Shown here: positions 18,277 to 30,000 of the stretch, piece after piece
Position numbering within the stretch: the first letter of the stretch is position 1
How the letters are laid out: every line of letters starts with the position of its first letter
Assembly: GCA_023055355.1 (NCBI GenBank)
Contig: JALJCS010000010.1
Coordinates: 20,351,001-20,415,000, forward strand
Length of the DNA stretch: 64,000 nt
Origin: Agelaius tricolor
Taxonomy: Eukaryota > Chordata > Aves > Passeriformes > Icteridae
Reading direction: 5' to 3'
The notes under the pieces: generated by a model
Seen by the model: the letters and a program-made list of their open reading frames with translations, nothing else
Told to the model about the DNA's origin: nothing
Database searches by the model: none
Position numbers and translations under genes: made by a program

Positions 18277-21200
18277 CTACGACATGCTGCAGTTGGATGG
18301 CTTTGAACCATGCCCCTGGAACAGAGAAGCACACAGTGAGCAAGGGCAAGCAGGCTTCTTCCCCTCTTCTACAAGAGAGCACATCCAGTGCTCAGGTTCC
18401 CAGAGATGAGTGCTCAGCAGTGATGCTGCTGCTGCCCCAGGCTGGGCTGCCCTCCTGGTGAGGAAACCCAGGCTAGACAGAGCCCAGAGTAAGCAGAACC
18501 CAGGGAGCCCCCTCCCTCAAACAGCTAGGCCAGGATCAGCCCACAGCCTCACTCACCTGCCGCTGTGACTGCTGGTACTCGGCTTCGCTCGCCGACAGTG
18601 CCCGGGCCAGTGCCAGATCCTCCTCCTCCTGTGTGCTGCTGGGACAGTGAGGGGTGCCTTGTGTGCCTCAGCCTCCCTCAGGCTCAGGGGCTGAGTGCTC
18701 AGAGCCCTTCTGGGTTTCAGCTTCTCACTCCAACCCCCAGCATGTCTTAAGGCAGGGAGCAACTGAGGATAACTTTGAACAGGCATGGGGCTGGGGAGGG
18801 AGCAGAGGATCCAGCTGGGGCTGGCAGCCAGAAATTTGGGCCAAGGAGAGCCCTGTTAAGTCCAATCAGTAAGATGGTGCTTTTAGCAGCATTGGGCACT
18901 GTGCCTGGGGACATGAGCTCCTGGGTATCCTCCATGAACACCCCTACTCCACCTACCATGCTCCAGCCAAACCCATTAGCTGACAAGTGGTCAGACAATA
19001 GTTTGCCCTACTCTGTGTGTCAGTCACTGTCCCCTACCAGCACCCCTAGGACTGGGGCTTGCTTGCTGAACAGTTCCCTGTTGGCTCTGGACTCTTCCTT
19101 TTTTCCTCTGTCAGCCAGAGAGGCATCATATGCAAACACGTGCTGAGAGGAATGTTATCCCAGAGCCACATGATGCTTCCCCAGGCACCTTTCACACACA
19201 GGGGAGTGCACAACACACCACACCACATGCTTTGGGGCTGTACCTGGGCTGCTGTGCTGAGCTGCGTGCCGACTCTGCCAGGGACATCTCCAGAGCTCGC
19301 TGCAGGGCCTCTTCCTCACTCTGAAACAAAACACCTTGTCACCAGCTTGGCCAGGCTGGGGGGCAGGAAGCAGCCCTGAAGCACACGTAGTAGGTACAGT
19401 CTTCCCTAGCCAAGGGTGGGCAAATCTTCTCTCTCCAGGAGACCAGACAAAAAGGTGATAAACTGGGGCTCTGGACAGACCAGCAGTGCTCTCCCACTGC
19501 CCAAGGAGACACATCCTGCTTGCTAATGCAGGAGTATGCCAAGAGTACCAGTGGAAAGCAACTTCCAGTCTCCTCCAGCCTTTGCTTGTACTGCAGAAAG
19601 ACAACACCCAAGGAAAATGGCTGGTGCACTTTGTCCCTTTGGGGAAAGCTAAGCACCAAGTGCTTAGCTCTTAGTGCTTAGCTGAGAGCTGTCATTCGCA
19701 GGCACCAGAGCAAGCTCCGATCTCCCACAGAACATTCAGGATCACTGTCTGCCAGGGAAGACACAGCTGGGAGCACAGTCACCTACAAAGTGTGGGCTAG
19801 AAAGCATTTGTTACAGTCACTTCTTAGAGGGCACAGAAACCACCCCAAGTGGCCAGGCCAAGCCACTCACCAGTCCATTCTGCAGCACGACAGCTGGAGG
19901 GGAGGTGCTGCGAGTCTGCGACGCAGCTGCTCTGCCTCCTCTGCAAGCAGAAGAAAAGCTGCATTATTGTCAAGGCAGGGAGCCCTAGTATGACTATCAG
20001 TCCTGCTGAGGCACAAGAAGAAGGGGGTTGTGACTCTGGCATTCCACAGAGAGCCTAGATGAGCCTGGTCATGCCCACCTCAGAATTACAAGTCAGGCCA
20101 CCACCTTACCTGGCACAGGCCAGAGAAGAGGAGCTGTCTGCTGCTCCGCTGCTTGATGCAGTGACTATTTTGGAGGAGGATGCCTGGGCTCTGGTAACTG
20201 CAGCATGCCTAGGACAGACAGGACACCTGTGAGAAACTGTTTACCATCATGAGCAATTCCTAGGCATTGAACACCTTGGGATATCAAGCTGGATAAGAGA
20301 GACACGTCCCTGGCTCCTCTTCCTCCCATGTTGCGGCTGTTATTCTCAAGAGTTTCAAGTGCTCTTCTCCCCCTAAAACCCTGTACCAGGACAGGCAGAA
20401 ACCACTGGCTACAGAATAAGGGGATGGGGAAAGAAGCAAGAGCAAAGCAGTCAGCAGGCAGTACTGACAGTTTTGCTGCAGGACAGACTGTGTATACTGG
20501 TGTGCTTGGTGCTGCAGGAGAACACCCTGGCACAAGGGCACGGAGTGTCAGAATGCAGCAGTCCCAGACAATGGGCTTCTTCCCTGTCACCAATCTGGCA
20601 AACACAGCCCCACCCCTCCCAGCCTGTCTGTTCTCAGGCCCTCACCCTGCTTTGGAAAGGGGATGCCCTGCCCCACTGCAGTCGTGGTCCAGGGGGTGCC
20701 GATGCTTGAGGCAGTAGTTCTTGTGGCACTGGTCACAGATCACCTTCATCATCTCCTTCTGCTTGCAGCCAGGCTTCAAACACTTGTTGGTGAAGATCTG
20801 AAAGATGACACGGCAGTGCTGAAAAGGACCATATGCTGTAGGGCTGTCCCTTCTCTCCATGTCAGGCCCTGAGCAATGACCAGCCTTCCCCACCAGCGTT
20901 ATCTTCTGCAAGGCTCTGATATTTGTCTCTGAATACTTTCTTTAGATGTCTCTGAATAATTTCTTTAGATAGTTCATTAGTAATTCACTGGTGCCTCAGT
21001 CTCCATAGATAGCAATCTCCATAACCACAGAATGCACAGCAGGAGAAAGAGTGCCTTGCCCAGGGATTCCTGCCTTCCATACCAGTGCAGTGATAGCCCA
21101 GGGCATTCCAGCTGCTGCCGGGCTGGATTCCTGCAGGGCCAGCTCCCTGCAGCAATTTCATCCCCTGGCAAGATGGGGTAGCTAATTGCCAACTGCATTT

Positions 21201-22885
21201 TCCTAATAGCAGCATACAGTTTACCATCTTTATGTCCCAGGTGGCTGCCCAGCCCCACTCCATCACCACCTTTCTCCCCTGACAACTTCCACAAAGCCCT
21301 GAGGATGCCTCCAGCTCACCAACCCTCCCAGGATCAGCCTGTGCCAGGGCTGAATCTGTGTTGTTTTCATCCCACTGCCAGGCTGTGTCAGAGACCTGGC
21401 AGAGCTCACCCGGCAGAGCCCCACAGCACCTACCTTACGCTTGCGTTGTGCAGGGTCAGACTTGCAGTCACGGTCAATGTGCTCCCCCACCACAACATCA
21501 GGCATCTCCCCCCGCCTCACAGGGACTGGGGTGTTGCAGAGGGGACACACTGGGACCTGCACATCCTGCAGAGACAACAACAGGGAGCTGGGAGCACGTA
21601 GCTGGGGAACCGTGAGTGCTGCACAGTCATCTCTCTCCCTTTCAGGACCTGCCTACCATGGCTTCCACAGCTTCAGCTGCAGTTTGAGATCCTGCTCATG
21701 ACCCTCCAACCAGCTTGTACAGCAGGTGCAGAGGCACAGACATACACTCTGGGAAGGGAAGATGGTGTGGCTGGGAGATGCCCAAACCACTTCACCCAGT
21801 GGGAGAGGGAGGGTTGGATGTTTTTGGCACTGAGACGCAGATCCTGGCTTTCAGGTACATCTTCAGATTCGGTACACATCCCAAGGGTAACTGCTCAAGT
21901 GACCAAAGTAACCACAGATTATTATGATGGGTGGCTAGAAAAGCTCAGCATCTCCATGCAGGAGGGTGGATGAGATCTGCTCCCTGCACTTACCTTCTTG
22001 TAGGCAGAGGTGCAATCGTGCTGGGCATAAGCGATGTGGTCGGTGCAGAAGATCTGCTCGCAGGCATCGCACTTCAGGGGAAGGAAGTCTAGGAGCAGGA
22101 TATGGCATGGGCAGAGAGCATGGAGATCAGCATTGCCCACCCGTAGCCTGGGGGCCTCCCCGACTTCCCAAAGGCAAAACAGTGACCCCGCGGCGAAGCC
22201 AGAGCCGCACCTCTCATTCCCCAGCATGAAAACAAAAGGGCTGCAGGTCCAGAGCCACGTCTTCAGAAATACTAGGGCTCCTCCTCAAAACGTGCGGTCC
22301 CGGAGATCAGGAGTAGCATCCTGAATCACACGGATTTCCCCGCGGGCTGCCGGCCTCAAACCGGTGGGAAGTGATGGTGACAGTCGCTACGGGCTTCGCC
22401 CACCGGGATTAGGGGGTATGGAGGGGTCCCAGGGGCCCCGCCGCGTGCGGCCTTCCCAGCCTGCAGCACCCAGGCCCGGCAGGGGGGTGCCTGTCCGGGC
22501 CCTGCCCCGCTATCCCGGGCAAGAGCCGCTGCCCAGCCAGGTAGAGCCGCGTACCCGGACAGAGCCACGGGCGGAAACCCGGTGGCACGGACAGCCAGTC
22601 CCGCCCTAGCGGGGTGCCCGCGGGAAGCAGGAGGATCAGGGACCCCTCCACCATGGGCAGCACGAGCGACACGTCCCGCCCTTCAAGCCCCGCTGCCGAG
22701 CGGGCGCCCGGCGCCGCCCCGCCGCCTCCCCGCAGGCCGGGCTGCCCGCTCCGTGCCGCCCAGGCCCAAGGCCGCGGCCGTGTCGCCGGCGTGCGAGCCG
22801 TGCCCACCCCCCGGGCTCCCCGGCGCTCACCCAGGCGCTGGCAGGCGGGCCAGGAGCAGTGCGCGCCCAGGTCCGGGAACTCCAT
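18277..22885 (-). CDS. ZFAND2B: ZFAND2B (AIRAPL), AN1 zinc-finger and UIM protein
   Basis: ER-associated proteasome and p97 adaptor that binds ubiquitin and helps clear misfolded or untranslocated proteins. Nine exons in transcript order: 22831-22885, 21994-22088, 21434-21565, 20646-20797, 20110-20208, 19871-19940, 19244-19320, 18557-18638 and 18277-18315. All phases close, giving 266 aa (human about 257). It starts MEFPDLGAHCS, as in mammals. Two AN1 zinc fingers are seen: residues about 4-52 (CDACEQIFCTDH, YAQHDC) and about 95-145 (CDQCHKNYCLKH, HPLDHDC). Two ubiquitin-interacting motifs follow: EEEALQRALEMSLAES at about 203-218 and EEEDLALARALSASEAEY at 231-248. The protein ends C-S-M-S, a CaaX prenylation box, in line with reported lipid anchoring of AIRAPL. 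Transcribed toward ABCB6. Confidence 0.95.
19647..19683. repeat. Short hairpin with repeated arm in a ZFAND2B intron
   Basis: AGCTAAGCAC (19647-19656) and GTGCTTAGCT (19660-19669) form a perfect 10-bp stem with a 3-nt loop. The second arm is repeated exactly at 19674-19683. It sits in the intron between ZFAND2B exons 6 and 7. The stem is too short for a microRNA precursor. Confidence 0.6.
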
Positions 22886-23100
22886 GGCGGCACTGCCGCC
22901 ACCGGCACCGGCGGCCCCGCCGCGCCCGCTTCCGGCGGGGCGTCACGGGGCGGGACCGGGCACCGCCCCGCCCCGGCGGGCACAGCCCCGCCCCGCGGCC
23001 CCTCGCCCCTCCGCATGCCCTGCCTCCGGGAGCACCGCGGGAACACCCGCTCCAGAGACCTGCCCGGCGCCCGGGGAAGGCTCAGGGCAAGGCGGAGTCC
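22390..23100 (-). promoter_or_regulatory. ZFAND2B: CpG-island promoter of ZFAND2B
   Basis: Very GC-rich and CpG-dense from the first intron across the first coding exon (22831-22885) and about 200 nt upstream. There is no TATA-like element near the ATG. Long open frames on both strands here come from GC content. The TSS is expected a short distance above 22885. Confidence 0.75.
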
Positions 23101-24097
23101 ACGAGGGCCATGGCCAGAACCATCCTTCCTGCCAGGCCAGCAAGAAGTGTCTGCCGCCATGGGACAGCTTGAAATTATCCCTCCATCCTTCCTCCCCTGC
23201 CCCAAGGGAAACCAGCCACGGATCCTGCCGTGTAACAAAGCTCCTGGCTCTATTCCAGTCACCTCGGAGTCTCCAGGTGCCATGCTACGATGCCCAGCAG
23301 AGCACGGATGGGGTGCTAGAACGGTCAGTGGTGCGGAAGGCAAGAGATGCCACGGCAGCAAAAAACTGGAGTACTGAACAGGGCCAGGAGTGAATTTCAT
23401 TGATTGCAAAAAAATCAACTCCACAGCCACCCAGTAACAGAACTCAAATGAGACAGGGAAAAAAAGCAGGTATCGCCCAACACCCTGTTCCAGCAGTGAC
23501 ACAAAAGACAGTAACAGTCTGCAGAAGAGGTCTCTTTGCACAACACCCGTCTGCCCTTGCCCCTTTACTGCTATCCTCTGCTCCAAAGACCCCTTTCCCT
23601 TTCCTTGCCCCTGAGAGCCACATTTGACTGGGCACCCCATCCCTCCCCCCAGACAAAACCAATGAAAGTTAAAATTATTTACACTTTTAGCCATTTAAAA
23701 ACCCAATAAAATAAGATTGCATATGTCCTACTGGGGATGTGGGTATTAGCAGCAGCTACAGCTAGCTCGGTACTCAGCGTGCAAAACAAAAGACAAACAG
23801 AAGACAGACCGAAATACTGCACCATTACTAGGAAGCGTTTGCTGGGGTTGGTGTTTCAATTGTGGCATAAGGCTTCTAGGAGCCGGCTCCTCCCCAGCTG
23901 CAGGGCCTCCTGCTCAGCCAGTGAAGGCCAGGCTCTAGAAGGATGGAAAGGATTCATTATTCCAGACACAGCACATTAACACTGATGCATTTCCATCCCA
24001 GTCAACACAAACATCTAAAAACCCACTGCACGTTCACTGTGTGAGTTTTTCCTTCTTTCCAGTGATGATGGAGGAAAAGGGGGAGCACAGGTAAGAC
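23101..24097 (-). other. RETREG2: RETREG2 3' UTR and spacer to the ZFAND2B promoter
   Basis: No coding exon seen. The sequence turns AT-rich around 23640-23720, a likely place for the RETREG2 3' end, but I found no canonical AATAAA on the minus strand. Only a variant-like taaataatt reads there. The AATAAA at 23705 is on the wrong strand for this gene. Confidence 0.45.
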
Positions 24098-27000
24098 CTA
24101 AGACATAGATGTTGCTGTCATCACTGCCTCCTCCTCATCTCCTTGCTTTGGCAGCTCAGCAAGCATGGGAGAGGAGGGAGACGGAGCAGCCTCTTGTGCC
24201 TCCTGCTCCTCTCCGAACCCCAGCTCTACATCCATTTGCTCCAGCTCCCCCTGATCCAGTAGCTCAAAGTCATCTGCTTCCTCCTCATCCTCCGGTGAAG
24301 CTTCTGTCTCTGTCTCCACCACTTCACTCTCTGACAGGTGTGCTTGGAAGCTCAGTTTCTCTTCAGGCTCTGTGGGGAGGAACTCGGAGAGGGGGGGTCC
24401 CTCGCTGGCCTCTGAGGACTGCAGGAGGGCAGAGAGGGTATTCTGCACTGCTGTGGTGATGGCAGTGGTGACGATCTCCTCGCTAAGCGTGTTAATGCAG
24501 ATGCCCAGGCCTGGGGCAGGGACAGTCTTTGGCTCTGCATTGCCTCCTGCCGCTTGCCCGCTCCCATTGAAGTGCGTATTTACAAAATGGAGAGGAGACG
24601 CGAGGCGAAGGATGGAGAGGTCAGAGTCCGTGGCCTCTTTGTCTGCTGAGTCCAGCTCACAGGCAGCGTGGGCAAGCTCAGGACCCAGAGGCACACCAAA
24701 CGCGTCTTCATCACTCTGTGGTCCCAGGTCTCTGGAATGATATTCTTCCACGGATGGAAACTCTGCCAGGTCCTTGGAAAATGACTCCTCTGGCTCACTG
24801 TGCAGGCTCTGCTGATCCAGGTCTGAAAGGCACCAGCATTAAGGTACATGTTCCCTCACCTTGACTTCCCACCCGCCTTCCCCAGCTGACACACCGCAGC
24901 TGACTTTAAGGTACCTTCCCCGTCTTCGGAGGACAGCAGGAAGAGGTGTGCAGTTATTCCCGTCTGCCAGTGGCATGATTCATATGTAATGTTTCTTTTG
25001 TGATCCTGTTCTATGTGCTCTGTGCTTAGAGAGGACTTCCTGCTCCAGCTCACGCTCTCTGCATTTAGAGCCTCCCATTAAAATTCCCAAAGGTCAGGGA
25101 AATTGTGCTTACATCACCTGCCTGCTCCTTCCCAGACACCCAAGTGGCCACTGAGTGGTTACCTCCATGTTCTTCACCATTAACCAGTCCTTCTCTGAGC
25201 TAGTAAGTCTGACCTGTTTCACCCAGCATCATATATATCTGTGTGTGATTATTCTATTCAGTTATTTCTGTGATACTTTGTGGGTGGCCTTGCTCCCTTG
25301 TTGGAGTCACAAGACTACATTGCATTGTGGGGCAATAATTAGAGGCTGATATCCCCTTATGATGAGCCATGAAGTCAGGGCATGCTGCACTGCTTTTCCT
25401 TCCTCCTTTCAATGCTCTTCCCATGCAAATAGCTGGGTTCTCTCCCTGTCCTCCCATTTGTATGACCCATTGTTCTGGGCCAAAATACCGAGGATAAGGG
25501 GGCAGCAAGGTGTCCCATTATGTACCTTCAGAAACGTCCGTCAGCTGTGGGGTGGTAGCCCTTGAAACAGAAAAGCCCCCACTCTCCAGGATAGAAGCCT
25601 CCTCATCAGAGAGCTCAGAATCTGTGATTGATAGTGCCAGGGCAGTTTTCTTCACATCCACCTGCATGGGATGAAGGCAGAGAGACAAATTCCTGTTTGT
25701 CTAAGTACCCATGCTGCCTATGGGCATCTCCAGACCTTCCAGGCAGAAGTCATCGCTGGAGGGACAGTATGCTGGCAAAGTGCTCCCTGCACTGGAGGGA
25801 AGGGTATCTCAGCTCATGGGCTTTCCTGCAATAAATCACTGCCCAAAGGTTTGCCTGCTCTCAGTGAAGAACACAAAAGAGGCAGCACAAGATGGGATGA
25901 GACTGTAGGAGTCTCAGAAGGCTTTGATCCTTCTTCTTCTCCTGGGATCACCAAGGAGAACACCCCTTCCCTTTTGCATTCAGAGTGCAACAAAGCCTTC
26001 TACAAGTAGCAGTGGTTCAAGTATCCACATTCCTTTGGAAACAAACTTCCCACCTCACAGCCCAGCTACATGCCCAGAGCTGCTGCTTGGTTTGTTTCTG
26101 TGGTGCAAATATAGAAAGGTCACACATACATAATCTGTCTGAAAGCAGAGAACTGTGTGAGAGACACTAGAGCTGCTCAACTCCCTTTTCCGGTTTTGAG
26201 GAACCTCTCCACATTACAGCAGGGAAGTTCATTTCTTCAAGAGACACTCACATTTTCTGAGCATGAAGCAAGACCATCAAAGTAATTCTGAGGTCAGCAC
26301 GAGGCTGGGGCATGGCTGGCCCTGCCCTACTATGGCATCATCAGCTCTGTGGCACCAAATTCTCAGCACCCAGATTGGAGACGATGGCCTTCATCAAACA
26401 CATGACCTTTTCCCCTTAGAATTCTGCAAAGAAGTGATTTATTGCTCTGCTGTGTGTTATCATTGTTGTTGTACTCAGACCACCCCTTGGCTCTTAAGCT
26501 GCAATAGACCAGAGAGGAGGGACTGGCTCCTGCTAAGCTCTTTGAATTCTTACCACTGGGGAGAAGCCTGACAGCTCTGCTTCGCTCTCACTCTCTGTCT
26601 CTGCTGTTGGCTCATCACCTGCTGCAGGCTCGCTCTTCCCTTGTCGTTCTGTGAGAAAGAGAAGAAAGGCTTTATATGACACTGAAGGAATTTTCTGCCT
26701 TTATACACCATTATCCCCTACTTCCCCTGTGAAAGTGCACAGGGTTCCTGGAGACAAGCATAATCTGTTGCTCTCGTGTGCTGTTCTCAGGATCATCTGG
26801 GAGCACACAGTTGCTCTCCACATAACCCTTAAGTTTCCACCCCTGCTCCCCTGCAGCCTGTCACCACACAGTGTTGGCAGACATGGTCCCCTATTGTCCT
26901 TCTGCTATGGCTCCACCCTAGGAATAGAGCACCAAAAAAAGCTAGAGAAGGTGGTTCCTTACTCTTCTTCTCATGCTTGTGGTGCAGCGTCTCTGCCTTC

Positions 27001-30000
27001 ATACTGTAGTCCAGTTTCATCAGGACAGGCTCCAAACGCGTGTACATCCTCTGGATCAGCTCATGGTAGACCACTAGAGGCCACAGCAGAATGCTGAGCA
27101 CTGTGGACATGGAATGCAGCAGTGTGAGAGACAGATCAATCACAACCCAACTCTTCCTGTGGTGCCACTGAGAAAGTCTTCAAGGGAAACATATTTCAAT
27201 GGCATGTTTTTTCCCATCTGACTGCCTAAAAATCCTCATCCATGGCTCTTCTTACTCATTGGAAAGCTGCTTGATTAACTAGGTTTTACTGCCAAATCTT
27301 AGATAGAATATAGATTTATGTTAAGATGAAGCATAAGCTCTTCAGCCACTGCACCCCAGACCCAACATGCAAAAGAAACCCTAAAATGATAATTAAAACT
27401 AAGTATTACCAAAATTTCTATATGGGTAGCTGCATTGAGCTCATGTGTAGATGCACTCGCAGCAGAGCACCAGAGCAGAGCTATTAGGGACTCATGATGC
27501 AGTGGAAAAGGTCTATTTACCCAACATGCAGCTTTGTTAACAACACTCTCAATATGGATTTGCCACCTCAGGAACTGAGACTGTAACTTCCTGCTTCCCT
27601 GGAGCCTCGGCCAGCACAGCCTCAGCAGTGGGGAACAGAGGGCGCCAATGTTTTAGTCACGGCTCCCTCTCCTGCCTTTGCAGTCGTACTGCATGCACGT
27701 GCTTACAGAGACTTCCTGGAACACATCCCCTGTAAATTGATTCATCATCTAGCATAGATCCCCTCGAGAAAACTACAAATCTGCTTTTACCAGCCTATCA
27801 ACAGCACAGTTAGGTCATGTCTCAGCTTAACTCAGACAAGAGCGCTGCTTATACTCACAAATGATGTAGGAGATCATTATGCCTGGAACATAGTGTCCAA
27901 CTACAGCCAGAATCAGGCAGCCTGAACAGACACTCATGCAGAACTGAAGGAAGAGAGAGGAACAAACAGAAGTGACAAGAGGCAGAGATAGATCTATGCA
28001 ACCCATGCCAGAAACCCACTTAGTGCAACATGAGGGATGGCCCTATCCAACTCAGTCAGCCAGCTCTGCAGCAAGTACATTCAGGTGCTGACAGTCAGAA
28101 CTCGGACAGCTCAGATGGGTTAAGCTGTAAGCATTAGAGATTCAAGTGCTGGATGACCAAGGTAACCCAATGCCCCAATAAAAAAATCAAAACTTTCTCA
28201 GACAGTTCTTTATGAAGTAAATTACATTCCTTGAGGATATGATGGGATATTGCAAATTGCCACTTGTACATCTCTCTGTAGAGCTCAGCACTTCAGGAGA
28301 AAACTGTACTGTCCTGGCAGAGACAGGAACCTGTTACAGAGTCACCAGATGCTGTGCCATAAACCAGCTGGCAGAAGCTAGCAGAGCCCACGCTCCCATC
28401 ATACCAGGACCCTTCTCCTCTGGAAAAAGTGAAGTACAATGGTGCAGCCCTTGGCTTGTCTTACATTCGCCTGGGGGCAGGCTGGGGGAAATGAGAATAG
28501 ACAATCTGCATTGGGTTCAGATATGGACTGTATCCTGCAATTAAGAGTTCAATTCATAATGGAGAGGGTTTGCAAAAGCTAAGGTTCCTCTATGGGCTTT
28601 GCTCCCAATGATTTAATTCTTTATGAGCATCTTTGGACCTGGTCTTCTACTCCCTGTGGCTGAGACAGAAAAGGAGCAATAAGCAGGGTTAGAAACCCAC
28701 TCCTTTCAGCACACTGAATGCCAGGAAGCCTGACACAATCCTAGTGGTTGGTCTGTCCTATTTTTTGTGATGCTCAGGCAGTTCCTGTCTATAAATCCTT
28801 TCCAAACAACACATCACAGCCATTAGAACATATTTAATGACAAGTTTCCATGCACTCAGAAACAGCGCTGCATTTGGACTTTGCTAGCAACAACCCTGGC
28901 TAGTGAAATAGGACCAGCTTAAGAATGGAGCTCATAAAAGGGCCAGAGACTGTAGGCTTCCCTTTTTTTCTCCCCAGTCCCAATCTAAGAGTTTCCTTTG
29001 CACACTAAGAAATGAAATCAAATACAGCAAGCCATTCACAGGAAAGGTTAAGTTCAGCTCCAGTTTACAAATACTGGAAGTCAATTACTCATTATTTAAA
29101 CTTCCCATGGCATAGAATCTGCAAGGAACGAACAGCAAATACTGGACAGGCATAGCAATTGTAAAAATATTGAATTTACATTCTTCCATTTCTTAAGGTA
29201 CAAGTAATGGAAATAAAAGCCCCTGCACAGAAGAGTAGGTATCTCCAGCTTACCTTGGCAGGATTTTGCCGCTTGTACTGTAGCAGTTCCTGCAGGTAGA
29301 GCCTGAAGGTGACCCAGCTCTCTGCCAGACAGTGGCACAGCTCAGGGACACTGAGCAGGTGAGGTTGTGCCCCTGAAGTCACCCCCTCACTAGAGACAGA
29401 CAAGAGCAAGAAGACAATCTTTGAACATGGTCTTTTCCTGGGGGAAGGGAACAGCAGCACCAGGAAGCAGAGTTCCCTACCAAAGCTTGACAATACTGAC
29501 TGCATTTTCAACTGAACTATGGAAGATGCTTGATTTAGAGACAGTTTTTCCCTTCAATCAGGAAGAAAGTCAAGAGACACCTGAGCAAAGCAGCAACAGA
29601 TACCATGCCACAAGCCCAAGATGCAAAGCAGTTTACTCAAAGCCACGCAGACAGAAGCACTGGAGGTGGAACTAGTCATGTGGCCTCCTCTGGCACCAAG
29701 TCCAAGGTAGGCAGAATGCAGTGCTCAGACCTACAGCCACGGCCAAGGATGCAAGCCACACCACCAGAGAGAGCACGTTCAGCCTCTGGAAGTCAGTCTC
29801 AGTGATCTCCTCTCTGGAGGACTCTTAAAATAGCTCAGGACAGATCCAGGGAAGAAACCTAAGAACTCCTAACATCAGAAGTACTTGAGCTTTATTGCTA
29901 CTGAAAGAACACTAGCTTTCCCCAGAGTCCCAAACTGTGGCTCCTGAGCTGATAAGCAGCTACCAGTGCGGAAGTCACTAGCAATGTTTCACAGCAGGAG

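Noticed and set aside
22636..23694. 352-codon minus-strand frame upstream of and across ZFAND2B exon 1
   Set aside because: Different frame from the conserved MEFPDLGAHCS start, low-complexity GC-derived sequence.
23705..23710. AATAAA between ZFAND2B and RETREG2
   Set aside because: On the plus strand, whereas both neighbouring genes are on the minus strand; no plus-strand transcript is supported here.
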